A stretch of 21,074 nucleotides of DNA from positions 1 to 21,074 of the forward strand of contig DASWCW010000103.1 in assembly GCA_036395835.1 (NCBI GenBank). Reading direction: 5' to 3'. Every line of letters starts with the position of its first letter. Position 1 is the stretch's first letter. The position numbers and the translations under genes were made by a program. Below, in pieces: positions 1 to 6,367 of the stretch. The notes under the pieces are model-generated. The model was given only the letters and a program-made list of their open reading frames with translations, was not told the DNA's origin and ran no database searches. Source of the DNA: AP-16 sp036395835. Its GTDB lineage: Bacteria; Pseudomonadota; Alphaproteobacteria; Rhizobiales; Xanthobacteraceae.

Positions 1-587
1 GCTGCCACCCCGCGCCACGGCCGCCAGCCGTCGGCCAGGGGCTGCATCTCGCGCGAGCTGGGCCGGGCTTTGAGCGCGAACGCCAGCCGCGCGGCTTCCT
101 GCAGCGCAAGGTCGCCGGCCGGCCAGGCGTCGGGATGGCCGAGGCAGAACAGCAAATAGATATCGGCGGTCCATGGGCCGATGCCGTGCAGCGCGGTGAG
201 CGCCGCATGCGCCTCGTCGGCCGGACGATCGGCGAGCGCCGCAAGATCGAGCGCACCGGACGTGAGCGCCGAGGCGATCGATTTGAGCGTACGGATTTTT
301 GCCGCCGAGAGTCCCGCGCGTTGGAGCCGCGGCGCCCGGATGCGGACAAATGCCGCCGGGTCGAACGGATCGAGCATCACGGTGAGCCGGCTCCAGATCG
401 CCGCCGCGCTCGCGGTCGAGAGCTGCTGGGAAACGACGATCGACGCAAGTCCGGCAAAGCCGCCCTCCCGGCGGCGCAGCGGCGGCGGGCCGGCGATCGC
501 CAGAATGGGCGCGAGGCGCGGATCGGCCGCGAGCAGCGCCTGCGTTGCGGTTTTCAGATCGGCCTCGGTGTGGATGAAGAACGACAT
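1..587 (-). CDS. DNA-3-methyladenine glycosylase II (AlkA-type, HhH-GPD), C-terminus cut by window edge
   Basis: A base-excision repair glycosylase that should remove alkylated purines from DNA. The 195 visible residues contain the helix-hairpin-helix LHGIGPWTADIYLL (about residues 133-146), followed by the Gly/Pro-Asp loop in which D159 of WPAGDLALQ matches the catalytic Asp of AlkA. The segment ASIVVSQQLSTASA (about 48-61) is the usual N-terminal part of the HhH-GPD fold. The frame is open from the ATG at 587 to the left edge with no stop, so the C-terminus lies outside. I chose the ATG at 587 because the conserved fold begins soon after it; upstream there is only a weak GGGA. It is divergent from gluQ, sharing a 220 bp region filled mainly by repeats. 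Family assignment is firm. Substrate range (AlkA versus a related glycosylase) is inferred. Confidence 0.9.
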   Translation of the reverse strand, partial: MSFFIHTEADLKTATQALLAADPRLAPILAIAGPPPLRRREGGFAGLASIVVSQQLSTASAAAIWSRLTVMLDPFDPAAFVRIRAPRLQRAGLSAAKIRTLKSIASALTSGALDLAALADRPADEAHAALTALHGIGPWTADIYLLFCLGHPDAWPAGDLALQEAARLAFALKARPSSREMQPLADGWRPWRGVA

Positions 588-615
588 TCCCAATGATCGT
601 GCGGCACACGCGTTT

Positions 616-673
616 CCCCTCTCCCCTTGCGGGAGAGGGCGGCGCCGAACGTAGTACGGCGCCGGGTGAGGGG
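616..673 (-). repeat. Intergenic palindromic repeat, copy A
   Basis: Read on the minus strand the unit begins CCCCTCACCCGGC and ends CCCTCTCCC...GGGAGAGGGG, with a hairpin-forming centre GGCGCCGtactacGTTCGGCGCC. The same start and end blocks recur on the plus strand at 704-768. GC-rich elements of this shape are scattered between genes in Bradyrhizobium-like genomes. That is from general knowledge; this window cannot prove dispersal. Confidence 0.75.
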
Positions 674-703
674 TATCTTTGAACTGCTGACAATGTAAAG
701 GAA

Positions 704-768
704 CCCCTCACCCGGCTCACACCTCGCTATGCTCGGTGCTCGCCACCCTCTCCCACGAGGAGAGAGGG
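704..768 (+). repeat. Intergenic palindromic repeat, copy B, inverted relative to copy A
   Basis: It starts CCCCTCACCCGGCTC and ends CCCTCTCCCACGAGGAGAGAGGG. It shares its outer blocks with copy A in the opposite orientation, while the central variable part differs. Thirty bases of AT-richer sequence separate the copies. The right end lies 39 bp before the gluQ start, so an upstream in-frame ATG at 736 falls inside the repeat and is unlikely to be the true start. Confidence 0.75.
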
Positions 769-807
769 TTCCGAGCGCAACTGCTCGTCCACCGTTTGTA
801 TCCTTCC

Positions 808-1671
808 ATGTCTCCTCCCGTCTTCCGCTTTGCGCCGAGCCCGAACGGCCATCTGCATCTCGGGCACGCGCTCTCGGCGCTCATCAACCACGACATGGCG
901 CGCGCGGCGGGCGGGCGGCTGTTGCTGCGCATCGAGGACATCGACGCGGCGCGCTGCCGGCGGGAGTTCGAGGCGGCAATCTTCGAGGATCTCGGCTGGC
1001 TCGGCGTGACCTGGGAAACGGACGTGCGGCGCCAGTCGGAACATTTCCAAACCTATCGCGCAACGCTCGAGCGGCTCGAGGCCCGAGGGCTGGTCTTCGA
1101 GAGTCGCGCGGAGATCGCGCGGCTCATTGCCGAGCGGGAGCGAACGGCGCATTGGCCGCGCGATCCCGATGGCGCGCCGCTCTATCCGGGCGACGCCAAA
1201 CGGCTCTCGCGCGCCGAGCGCGCGCAAACCATGGCGGCGGGCGCGCCGTTCGCGCTGCGGCTCGACATGGAACGGGCGCTCGCAGAAACGGGCGCGCTCG
1301 ATTGGAGCGAGACCGGCCGCGGTCCCGCGGGCGAGACCGGAACGATCGCGGCTGCACCGCAGGCTTGGGGCGACGTGGTGCTGGCCCGCAAGGAAACGCC
1401 GACGAGCTATCACCTCGCGGTCGTGGTCGACGACGTGCTCCAAGGCGTCACCCACGTAGTGCGCGGCGAAGATCTGTTCTGGTCGACCAGCGTGCACCGT
1501 CTGCTCCACGCGCTGCTCGGATTGCCGGCGCCGACCTACCATCATCATCGTCTGATCCTCGATGCCGACGGCAAGAAGCTGGCGAAATCGACGCGAGCGA
1601 CCGGCCTGCGCGAGTTGCGCGCGCAGGGGGCGACGCCGGGCGCGATCCGGGAGATGGTGGGGCTGGCGTGA
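808..1671 (+). CDS. gluQ: Glutamyl-Q tRNA(Asp) synthetase, form without the zinc-binding cysteines
   Basis: A truncated glutamyl-tRNA synthetase paralogue that activates glutamate and transfers it to the queuosine base at position 34 of tRNA(Asp). The 287 residues carry the class I signatures FAPSPNGHLHLGHA (8-21, HIGH-type) and KKLAKSTRA (about 254-262, KMSKS-type). The C-terminal anticodon-binding domain of true GluRS is absent, which gives the typical GluQ length. The zinc site seen in E. coli YadB (CxC and a later Tyr/Cys pair) appears replaced: LVFESRAEI stands where CxC is expected and PLYPGDAKRL where YPGxC is expected. The ATG at 808 places the signature at residue 8 as in the family. 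No clear Shine-Dalgarno sequence precedes it, and the longer frame from 736 would encode repeat sequence. It converges on ecm. Confidence 0.93.
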   Translation: MSPPVFRFAPSPNGHLHLGHALSALINHDMARAAGGRLLLRIEDIDAARCRREFEAAIFEDLGWLGVTWETDVRRQSEHFQTYRATLERLEARGLVFESRAEIARLIAERERTAHWPRDPDGAPLYPGDAKRLSRAERAQTMAAGAPFALRLDMERALAETGALDWSETGRGPAGETGTIAAAPQAWGDVVLARKETPTSYHLAVVVDDVLQGVTHVVRGEDLFWSTSVHRLLHALLGLPAPTYHHHRLILDADGKKLAKSTRATGLRELRAQGATPGAIREMVGLA

Positions 1672-1676
1672 ATGTT

Positions 1677-1735
1677 CCCCGGACGCGGCGCGACGCGTTG
1701 CGCCGCAGATCCGGGGCCCATTGCATTAATTTTTC
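1677..1735 (+). terminator. Strong compound hairpin followed by T-tract after gluQ
   Basis: Outer arms CCCCGGA (1677-1683) and TCCGGGG (1710-1716) enclose inner arms GCGGCGC (1685-1691) and GCGCCGC (1700-1706). An AT-rich stretch with five T follows at about 1727-1735. It begins six bases after the gluQ stop and fits a rho-independent terminator. It also resembles a Rhizobiales intergenic repeat. Confidence 0.7.
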
Positions 1736-1736
1736 T

Positions 1737-1786
1737 GGGTCCCGGGTCTGTGGCGCATCACTTCGTTCTGCGCTGCGCCTGGGACA
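1737..1786. repeat. Second imperfect inverted repeat between gluQ and ecm
   Basis: GGGTCCCGGGTCTGTGGCGCA near the left end pairs imperfectly with TGCGCTGCGCCTGGGACA near the right end. It lies 12 bp past the ecm stop codon on the minus strand, so it could end ecm transcripts. It looks like a degraded relative of the preceding hairpin element. Confidence 0.5.
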
Positions 1787-1798
1787 TGAGGCAGAGTC

Positions 1799-3766
1799 TC
1801 ACGCCGCCTTGGCGGCGCCCGCATCCACGATGCGCACGATGTCGGCCATGATGCGGTTGAGCTCGAAATGCTTGGGCGTATAGACCGCGGCGACGCCGGC
1901 GGACTTGAGCAGCCGCTCGTCTTCCGGCGGAATGATGCCGCCTACCACGATCGGCACGTCGTCGAGCCCGGCTTCCCGCATGCGCGCGACGATGTCCTTG
2001 ACCAGCGGCACGTGCGAGCCGGAGAGGATCGACAGCCCAACCACGTGCACGCCCTCCTCGAGCGCGGCGTTGACGATCTCGGCCGGGGTGAGCCGGATGC
2101 CTTCGTAGACCACCTCCATGCCGGCGTCGCGGGCGCGCACCGCGATCTGCTCGGCGCCGTTGGAATGGCCGTCGAGTCCCGGCTTGCCCACCAGAAATTT
2201 GATGCGGCGGCCGAGCTTGCGCGAGACGCGCTCGACCTCGGCACGCACGCGGTCGAGGCCCTCGCCCGGATGCGCGGCGGCGCCCGCCACACCGGTCGGC
2301 GCCCGGTATTCGCCGAACACTTCGCGCAGTGCCGCGCTCCATTCGCCGGTCGTGACCCCGGTCTTGGCGCATTCGATCGAGGGCGGCATGATGTTGCGGC
2401 CGTCTTGCGCCGCGGCCCTGAGGTCGTCGAGCGCGGATGCAGCCGCGCGTGCATCGCGGCTTTCCCGCCAAACTTTTAGGCGTGCGATCTGCTCGGTCTC
2501 GACTTCCTGCGCAACCTTGAGGATCGCCTCGGTGCCCGCGGCGAGCGGCGAGGGCTCGGTCTCGACGAATTTGTTGACCCCGACCACGACCTGCTCGCCG
2601 CGCTCGATGGCCTCCAGCCGCTGCGCATTGGATTCGACGAGCTTCTGCTTCATGTAGCTCGCCTCGACCGCCGCGACCGCGCCACCCATGGCGTCGATCC
2701 GCGCGAGCTCGGCCTTGGCCTCCCGCTTGAGGTCCGCGACTTTTGCGGCGATCGCGGTCGAGCCGTCGAAAATATCCCCATGGTCGAGCAGGTCGGTCTC
2801 ATAGGCGAGCACCTGCTGCAGGCGGAGCGACCATTGCTGGTCCCATGGCCGCGGCAGGCCGAGCGCCTCGTTCCAGGCCGGAAGCTGCACCGCGCGCGCA
2901 CGCGCGCGCTTCGATAGCGTCACCGCCAGTGTCTCGAGCAGAATGCGATAGACGTTGTTCTCCGGTTGCTGCTCGGTGAGCCCGAGCGAGTTGACCTGCA
3001 CGCCGTAGCGGAACAGCCGCTGCTTCGGATCGCTCACGCCGTAACGCTCGGCCGTGATCTCGTCCCACAGCTCGGCGAATGCCCGCATCTTGCAGAGCTC
3101 GGTGATGAATTTGAGCCCGGCGTTGACGAAGAACGAGATGCGGCCGACCACGTTGCCGAACGCGTGCGCATCGACCTCGCCGGCGGCCTTCACGGTATCG
3201 AGCACCGCGATCGCGGTGGCCAGCGCGAACGCCAGCTCCTGCACCGGCGTCGCGCCCGCCTCCTGCAGATGATAGGAGCACACGTTCATCGGATTCCACT
3301 TCGGCAGCGCCGTGGTCGTGAACAGGATCACGTCCTTGGTCAGCCGCATGGAGGGCGCCGGCGGGAACACGTAGGTGCCGCGCGAGAGATATTCCTTGAT
3401 GATGTCGTTCTGGGTGGTGCCCTGCAGCGCGCGCCGGTCCGCCCCCTGCTCGTCGGCCGCCGCGATATAGAGCGCCAGCAGCCAGGCGGCCGTGGCGTTG
3501 ATCGTCATCGAGGTGTTCATCTCGGCGAGCGGGATGCCGTCGAACAGCGTGCGCATGTCGCCGAGATGCGAGATCGCGACGCCCACCTTTCCGACCTCGC
3601 CGTTGGCGAGAACGTGGTCGGAATCGTAGCCGGTCTGCGTCGGCAGATCGAAGGCGACCGAGAGCCCGGTCTGGCCCTTGGCGAGATTCCTGCGATAGAG
3701 CGCATTCGACTCGGCCGCGTTCGAATGGCCCGCGTAGGTGCGAAAGATCCAGGGCTTGTCTTTCAT
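1799..3766 (-). CDS. ecm: Ethylmalonyl-CoA mutase (adenosylcobalamin-dependent)
   Basis: Catalyses the carbon-skeleton rearrangement of (2R)-ethylmalonyl-CoA to (2S)-methylsuccinyl-CoA in the ethylmalonyl-CoA pathway. The 655-residue chain has the mutase barrel first and the B12-binding domain last. The start KDKPWIFRTYAGHS, followed by LAKGQTGLSVAFDLPTQTGY, is what I recall for Ecm of Rhodobacter sphaeroides and differs from classical methylmalonyl-CoA mutases. The base-off cobalamin motif DxHxxG is seen as D532, H534 and G537 in GLDGHSNGAEQI. The length matches single-subunit Ecm. The start at 3766 gives the family N-terminus, but its ribosome site is weak. The stop of the upstream glsB-like gene is only 19 bp away, so the two are probably cotranscribed. 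Context supports Ecm: ccr is divergent next door, and mcd and a cobalamin adenosyltransferase follow. Confidence 0.95.
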   Translation of the reverse strand: MKDKPWIFRTYAGHSNAAESNALYRRNLAKGQTGLSVAFDLPTQTGYDSDHVLANGEVGKVGVAISHLGDMRTLFDGIPLAEMNTSMTINATAAWLLALYIAAADEQGADRRALQGTTQNDIIKEYLSRGTYVFPPAPSMRLTKDVILFTTTALPKWNPMNVCSYHLQEAGATPVQELAFALATAIAVLDTVKAAGEVDAHAFGNVVGRISFFVNAGLKFITELCKMRAFAELWDEITAERYGVSDPKQRLFRYGVQVNSLGLTEQQPENNVYRILLETLAVTLSKRARARAVQLPAWNEALGLPRPWDQQWSLRLQQVLAYETDLLDHGDIFDGSTAIAAKVADLKREAKAELARIDAMGGAVAAVEASYMKQKLVESNAQRLEAIERGEQVVVGVNKFVETEPSPLAAGTEAILKVAQEVETEQIARLKVWRESRDARAAASALDDLRAAAQDGRNIMPPSIECAKTGVTTGEWSAALREVFGEYRAPTGVAGAAAHPGEGLDRVRAEVERVSRKLGRRIKFLVGKPGLDGHSNGAEQIAVRARDAGMEVVYEGIRLTPAEIVNAALEEGVHVVGLSILSGSHVPLVKDIVARMREAGLDDVPIVVGGIIPPEDERLLKSAGVAAVYTPKHFELNRIMADIVRIVDAGAAKAA

Positions 3767-3785
3767 GTCTTGCGTCGATGCTCCG

Positions 3786-4046
3786 CTACAGGCGCCGGAC
3801 CAGCCGGACCAGAGCCAACAGGATCACCGCGCCGAGGGTTGCATCGATGATCTGCCGAACGATGCCGGTGCCCAGCCGGACGCCCAGCTTCGGCAGCAGC
3901 CAGGCGGCCAGGAACGCGCCGAGGATGCCCACCACGAGATCGCCGATGATGCCGAGACCGCCGCCGGTCACGATCTTCGCCGCCAGCCAGCCGGCGATCA
4001 GCCCGACGAGCAGGATGACGATCAAGCTTTGGCCCGACATCGGCAT
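3786..4046 (-). CDS. GlsB/YeaQ/YmgE-family small membrane protein
   Basis: An 86-residue, very hydrophobic protein with three probable membrane helices: about residues 6-24 (SLIVILLVGLIAGWLAAKI), 30-52 (GLGIIGDLVVGILGAFLAAWLL) and 63-83. The order of helices and the glycine-rich GGGLGIIGDLVVGILGA segment are typical of the transglycosylase-associated/GlsB stress-response family, whose molecular function is not well known. I chose the ATG at 4046 because GGGGAG stands six bases upstream; another ATG at 4040 is possible, while longer frames lack the family N-terminus. It lies just before ecm on the same strand and divergent from ccr. A link to the pathway is therefore possible through shared transcription but is not shown by the protein itself. 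Confidence 0.85.
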   Translation of the reverse strand: MPMSGQSLIVILLVGLIAGWLAAKIVTGGGLGIIGDLVVGILGAFLAAWLLPKLGVRLGTGIVRQIIDATLGAVILLALVRLVRRL

Positions 4047-4081
4047 GACCAGCTCCCCGAGGCGCCTCGGGCGCCCCGCTC

Positions 4082-4096
4082 TGTTGCGCTGCAACG
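4082..4096. promoter_or_regulatory. Inverted repeat upstream of glsB-like/ecm, candidate operator 1
   Basis: TGTTGC-gct-GCAACG contains a perfect GTTGC/GCAAC palindrome around three central bases (arms at 4083-4087 and 4091-4095). It lies about 35 bp before the start of the minus-strand genes. A close relative occurs at 4196-4210. A role as regulator binding site is inferred only from position and repetition. Confidence 0.4.
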
Positions 4097-4195
4097 AACC
4101 ATCATAGCCGCAGCGGCGTCTTCTGTCAGTGCCGCAAGCAAAAGCCCCGATGGCGGCGTTTTCCACGAAACCGCGAGCCCGTCGGCGGCGTTGGT

Positions 4196-4210
4196 GTTGC
4201 ATCGCAGCAT
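4196..4210. promoter_or_regulatory. Inverted repeat upstream of ccr, candidate operator 2
   Basis: TGTTGC-atc-GCAGCA shares the TGTTGC half and the three-base centre spacing with the site at 4082-4096; its right half differs by one base from a perfect complement. It ends 63 bp before the ccr start, where a promoter would be expected. No good -10 box can be named with confidence. Confidence 0.38.
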
Positions 4211-4273
4211 GGTTTACGCCAGACTGCCGGGCATCACCTTCACGGCAAGGCCCACTCTTCCAGGAGAACGGGC

Positions 4274-5554
4274 ATGACGGCTGTTGCAAGAATGAAGACG
4301 CCGCTCGCGGCGGCGCGGAGCCTCTACGAGATCGGCGAGATCCCGCCGCTCGGCCACGTCCCGGAGCGCATGTATGCCTGGGTGATCCGCAAGGAGCGCC
4401 ACGGCCCGCCGGAAAGCTCGATGCAGGTCGAGGTGGTGCCGACCTGGCCGATCGGCGAAGACGAGGTGCTGCTGTTCGTCATGGCGGGCGGCGTCAACTA
4501 CAACGGCGTCTGGGCCGGCCTCGGCCAGCCGATCTCGCCGCTCGATGTCCACAAGAATCCGTTCCACGTGGCGGGCTCCGACGCGTCGGGGGTGGTCTGG
4601 GCAATCGGCGACAAGGTGCGGCGCTGGAAGGTCGGGGACGAGGTCATCGTCCACTGCAATCAGGACGATGGCGACGACGAGGAGTGCAATGGCGGGGATC
4701 CGCTGCTCTCGCCCTCGCAGCGCATCTGGGGCTACGAGACGCCGGACGGGTCGTTCGCCCAGTTCTGCCGGGTGCAGTCGCGGCAATTGATGCCCAAGCC
4801 CCCGCACCTGACCTGGGAGGAATCCGCAAGCTATACGCTCACGCTGGCGACCGCCTACCGCATGCTGTTCGGCCATCCGCCGCATGCGCTGAAACCCGGC
4901 GACAACGTGCTGGTGTGGGGCTCTTCCGGCGGGCTCGGCGTGTTCGGGGTGCAGCTCGCGGCTGCGTCCGGCGCCAACGCCATCGGCATCGTGTCCGACG
5001 AAAGCAAGCGCGATTACGTCATGCAGCTGGGCGCCAAGGGCGTCATCAACCGCAAGAACTTCAATTGCTGGGGCCAGCTGCCCAAGGTGAACTCGCCCGA
5101 ATACGACGCCTGGATGCGGGAGGCACGCAAGTTCGGCAAGGCGATCTGGGACATCACCGGCAAGCGCGACGTCGACATCGTGTTCGAGCATCCGGGCGAG
5201 CAGACGTTCCCGGTCTCCACCCTGGTGGTCAAGCGCGGCGGCATGGTGGTGTTCTGCGCCGGCACCAGCGGCTACAACATCACGTTCGACGCGCGCTATG
5301 TGTGGATGCGGCAGAAGCGTATCCAGGGCTCGCATTTCGCGCATCTCAAGCAGGCGAGCGCCGCCAACCAGTTCGTGATCGACCAGCGCATCGATCCGTG
5401 CACGAGCGACGTGTTCCCGTGGCAGCAGATCCCGCTCGCGCACACCAAGATGTGGAAGAACCAGCACAAGCCCGGCAATATGGCGGTGCTGGTCAACGCG
5501 CCGCGCACGGGACTGCGCAATTTCGAGGACGTGCTGGAGGCAACGGGGGGGTAG
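4274..5554 (+). CDS. ccr: Crotonyl-CoA carboxylase/reductase
   Basis: Reductively carboxylates crotonyl-CoA with CO2 and NADPH to ethylmalonyl-CoA, the defining step of the ethylmalonyl-CoA pathway. The 426 residues form a zinc-less medium-chain reductase. The N-terminal catalytic part contains GGVNYNGVWAGLG (about 72-84) and the Ccr-specific IWGYETPDGSFAQFC (151-165). The NADPH Rossmann motif is WGSSGGLGVFGVQLA (215-229). GSHFAHLKQA (352-361) holds the histidine region. N75/N77, E155 and H354 fall in the regions of the CO2-binding Asn, Glu and His described for Ccr enzymes, though I cannot align them exactly by eye. AGGAGA six bases before the ATG at 4274 supports the start. Simple acryloyl-CoA reductases are related, but the length and motifs favour Ccr, and ecm and mcd nearby agree. 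Confidence 0.95.
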   Translation: MTAVARMKTPLAAARSLYEIGEIPPLGHVPERMYAWVIRKERHGPPESSMQVEVVPTWPIGEDEVLLFVMAGGVNYNGVWAGLGQPISPLDVHKNPFHVAGSDASGVVWAIGDKVRRWKVGDEVIVHCNQDDGDDEECNGGDPLLSPSQRIWGYETPDGSFAQFCRVQSRQLMPKPPHLTWEESASYTLTLATAYRMLFGHPPHALKPGDNVLVWGSSGGLGVFGVQLAAASGANAIGIVSDESKRDYVMQLGAKGVINRKNFNCWGQLPKVNSPEYDAWMREARKFGKAIWDITGKRDVDIVFEHPGEQTFPVSTLVVKRGGMVVFCAGTSGYNITFDARYVWMRQKRIQGSHFAHLKQASAANQFVIDQRIDPCTSDVFPWQQIPLAHTKMWKNQHKPGNMAVLVNAPRTGLRNFEDVLEATGG

Positions 5555-5606
5555 AAGAACCCCGACTCCTACGCACGGATCTTTGATTGTCTCGCTTCTC
5601 CTGCCG

Positions 5607-6035
5607 TCAGTGGATCGGATTGATCCATCGCAGTCCGGGAAATCGCGCGAAATCGCCGTCCGTCGAGCAAAGCGTCAGCCCGTGCTCGACTGCCAAGGCG
5701 GCCAAGTGAGCGTCCGGGACCAAGTTGCCATGAACACCGGGCAGCTCGAGAAATTCGCCGAGGATCTCCCGATGACGCTCGGTCGGCCCAGGAGTCCAGA
5801 CCGGTTCGCAGGCTAGCCAAGCCTGCACTTGCCGCCACGCGTCGGCCGGCGGTAGGGGCCGATCGGATATCCGGGGATTAGTGACGATCCTCAGGAAAGC
5901 GACGAGGGTGATCCAGGCCAAACCGACGGGAGGGGCCCCATTCAACTGGTCATCGAGCCAATCTCGAGCGACCTGATGTTGGGAAAACGAGCTTACCTGG
6001 GCGTAGATCAGGAGGTTGGCGTCCACCAAGATCAC
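5607..6035 (-). CDS. vapC: VapC-type PIN-domain ribonuclease toxin (TIGR00028-like)
   Basis: A 142-residue PIN-domain protein, expected to cleave RNA when freed from its antitoxin. It starts with ILVDANLLIYA, where D5 is the first metal-binding Asp. VPDAHLAALAVEHG gives D108, and STDGDFARFPGLRWINP gives D126 and D128, all typical of the TIGR00028 group. The usual central acidic residue is not obvious: TLVAFLRIVTNP has Ala46 where some relatives have Glu, which may be subfamily variation. Translation starts with GTG at 6035, overlapping the vapB stop in a four-base GTGA, so the two genes are translationally coupled. It converges on ccr with 52 bp between stops. Family assignment is firm; toxicity is inferred. 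Confidence 0.9.
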   Translation of the reverse strand: MILVDANLLIYAQVSSFSQHQVARDWLDDQLNGAPPVGLAWITLVAFLRIVTNPRISDRPLPPADAWRQVQAWLACEPVWTPGPTERHREILGEFLELPGVHGNLVPDAHLAALAVEHGLTLCSTDGDFARFPGLRWINPIH

Positions 6036-6280
6036 TTGAAGGCCTCACCCTCCGCGATCGCCAGAACCTCCGCGACATTGTCAATTCCGGAAATCCGCAG
6101 CCGGCCCAGGTCGACCGACGCGGTGCGAAAGCGTTCCGCCCGTTTCGGCCGCGCATTCATGTCTCGTAACCCGCGCCGGAGGGCCTCGTTGACGAGCTCT
6201 TTGAGCTTGGCGTGTCGCGCCTTACGCAGACGCGCCAGCGCTGCGGATACATCGTCGTCCAAGGTGAGAGTAGTGCGCAT
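6032..6280 (-). CDS. vapB: VapB-type ribbon-helix-helix antitoxin
   Basis: An 82-residue antitoxin expected to neutralise VapC and repress its own promoter. The N-terminus RTTLTLDDDVSAALARLRKA is a ribbon-helix-helix DNA-binding start, followed by KLKELVNEALRRGLRD. The C-terminal part (about residues 45-82), with DLGRLRISGIDNVAEVLAIAEG, should wrap the toxin. I chose the ATG at 6280 because the ribbon strand begins there; the frame stays open upstream but would run through the promoter. No Shine-Dalgarno sequence precedes this ATG, and the predicted promoter suggests a transcript with almost no leader. The gene is first in a two-gene operon with vapC. Confidence 0.88.
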   Translation of the reverse strand: MRTTLTLDDDVSAALARLRKARHAKLKELVNEALRRGLRDMNARPKRAERFRTASVDLGRLRISGIDNVAEVLAIAEGEAFK

Positions 6281-6318
6281 GACATCAAGGCATATAGCAT
6301 TTGATGTCTTGATGTCAA
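6281..6318 (-). promoter_or_regulatory. vapBC promoter with repeated operator half-sites
   Basis: On the minus strand, TTGACA (6313-6318), a 16-base spacer and TATATG (6291-6296) preceded by TGC form a good sigma-70 promoter with an extended -10. Three copies of an eight-base element overlap it. TTGATGTC occurs twice in tandem on the plus strand (6301-6308, 6309-6316), and its complement GACATCAA lies at 6281-6288. This fits autoregulation by VapB. Only 10 bases separate the -10 from the vapB ATG. Confidence 0.7.
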
Positions 6319-6367
6319 GAACTGTGACCGGTCGCAAGGTCGGATTCGGCCGCCCGAGATGCGTGCC

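Noticed and set aside
135..654. Open frames on the plus strand opposite the AlkA gene
   Set aside because: Arg/Ala-rich translations without family features; they are antisense to a clear glycosylase and arise from high GC content.
729..1883. Long plus-strand frame overlapping gluQ (384 codons)
   Set aside because: The product is Arg/Ala/Gly-rich and out of frame with the intact gluQ signatures; a high-GC shadow.
5545..5563. GGGGGGG...CCCC hairpin at the ccr stop as a terminator
   Set aside because: Only a four to five base stem with no T-tract; too weak to call.
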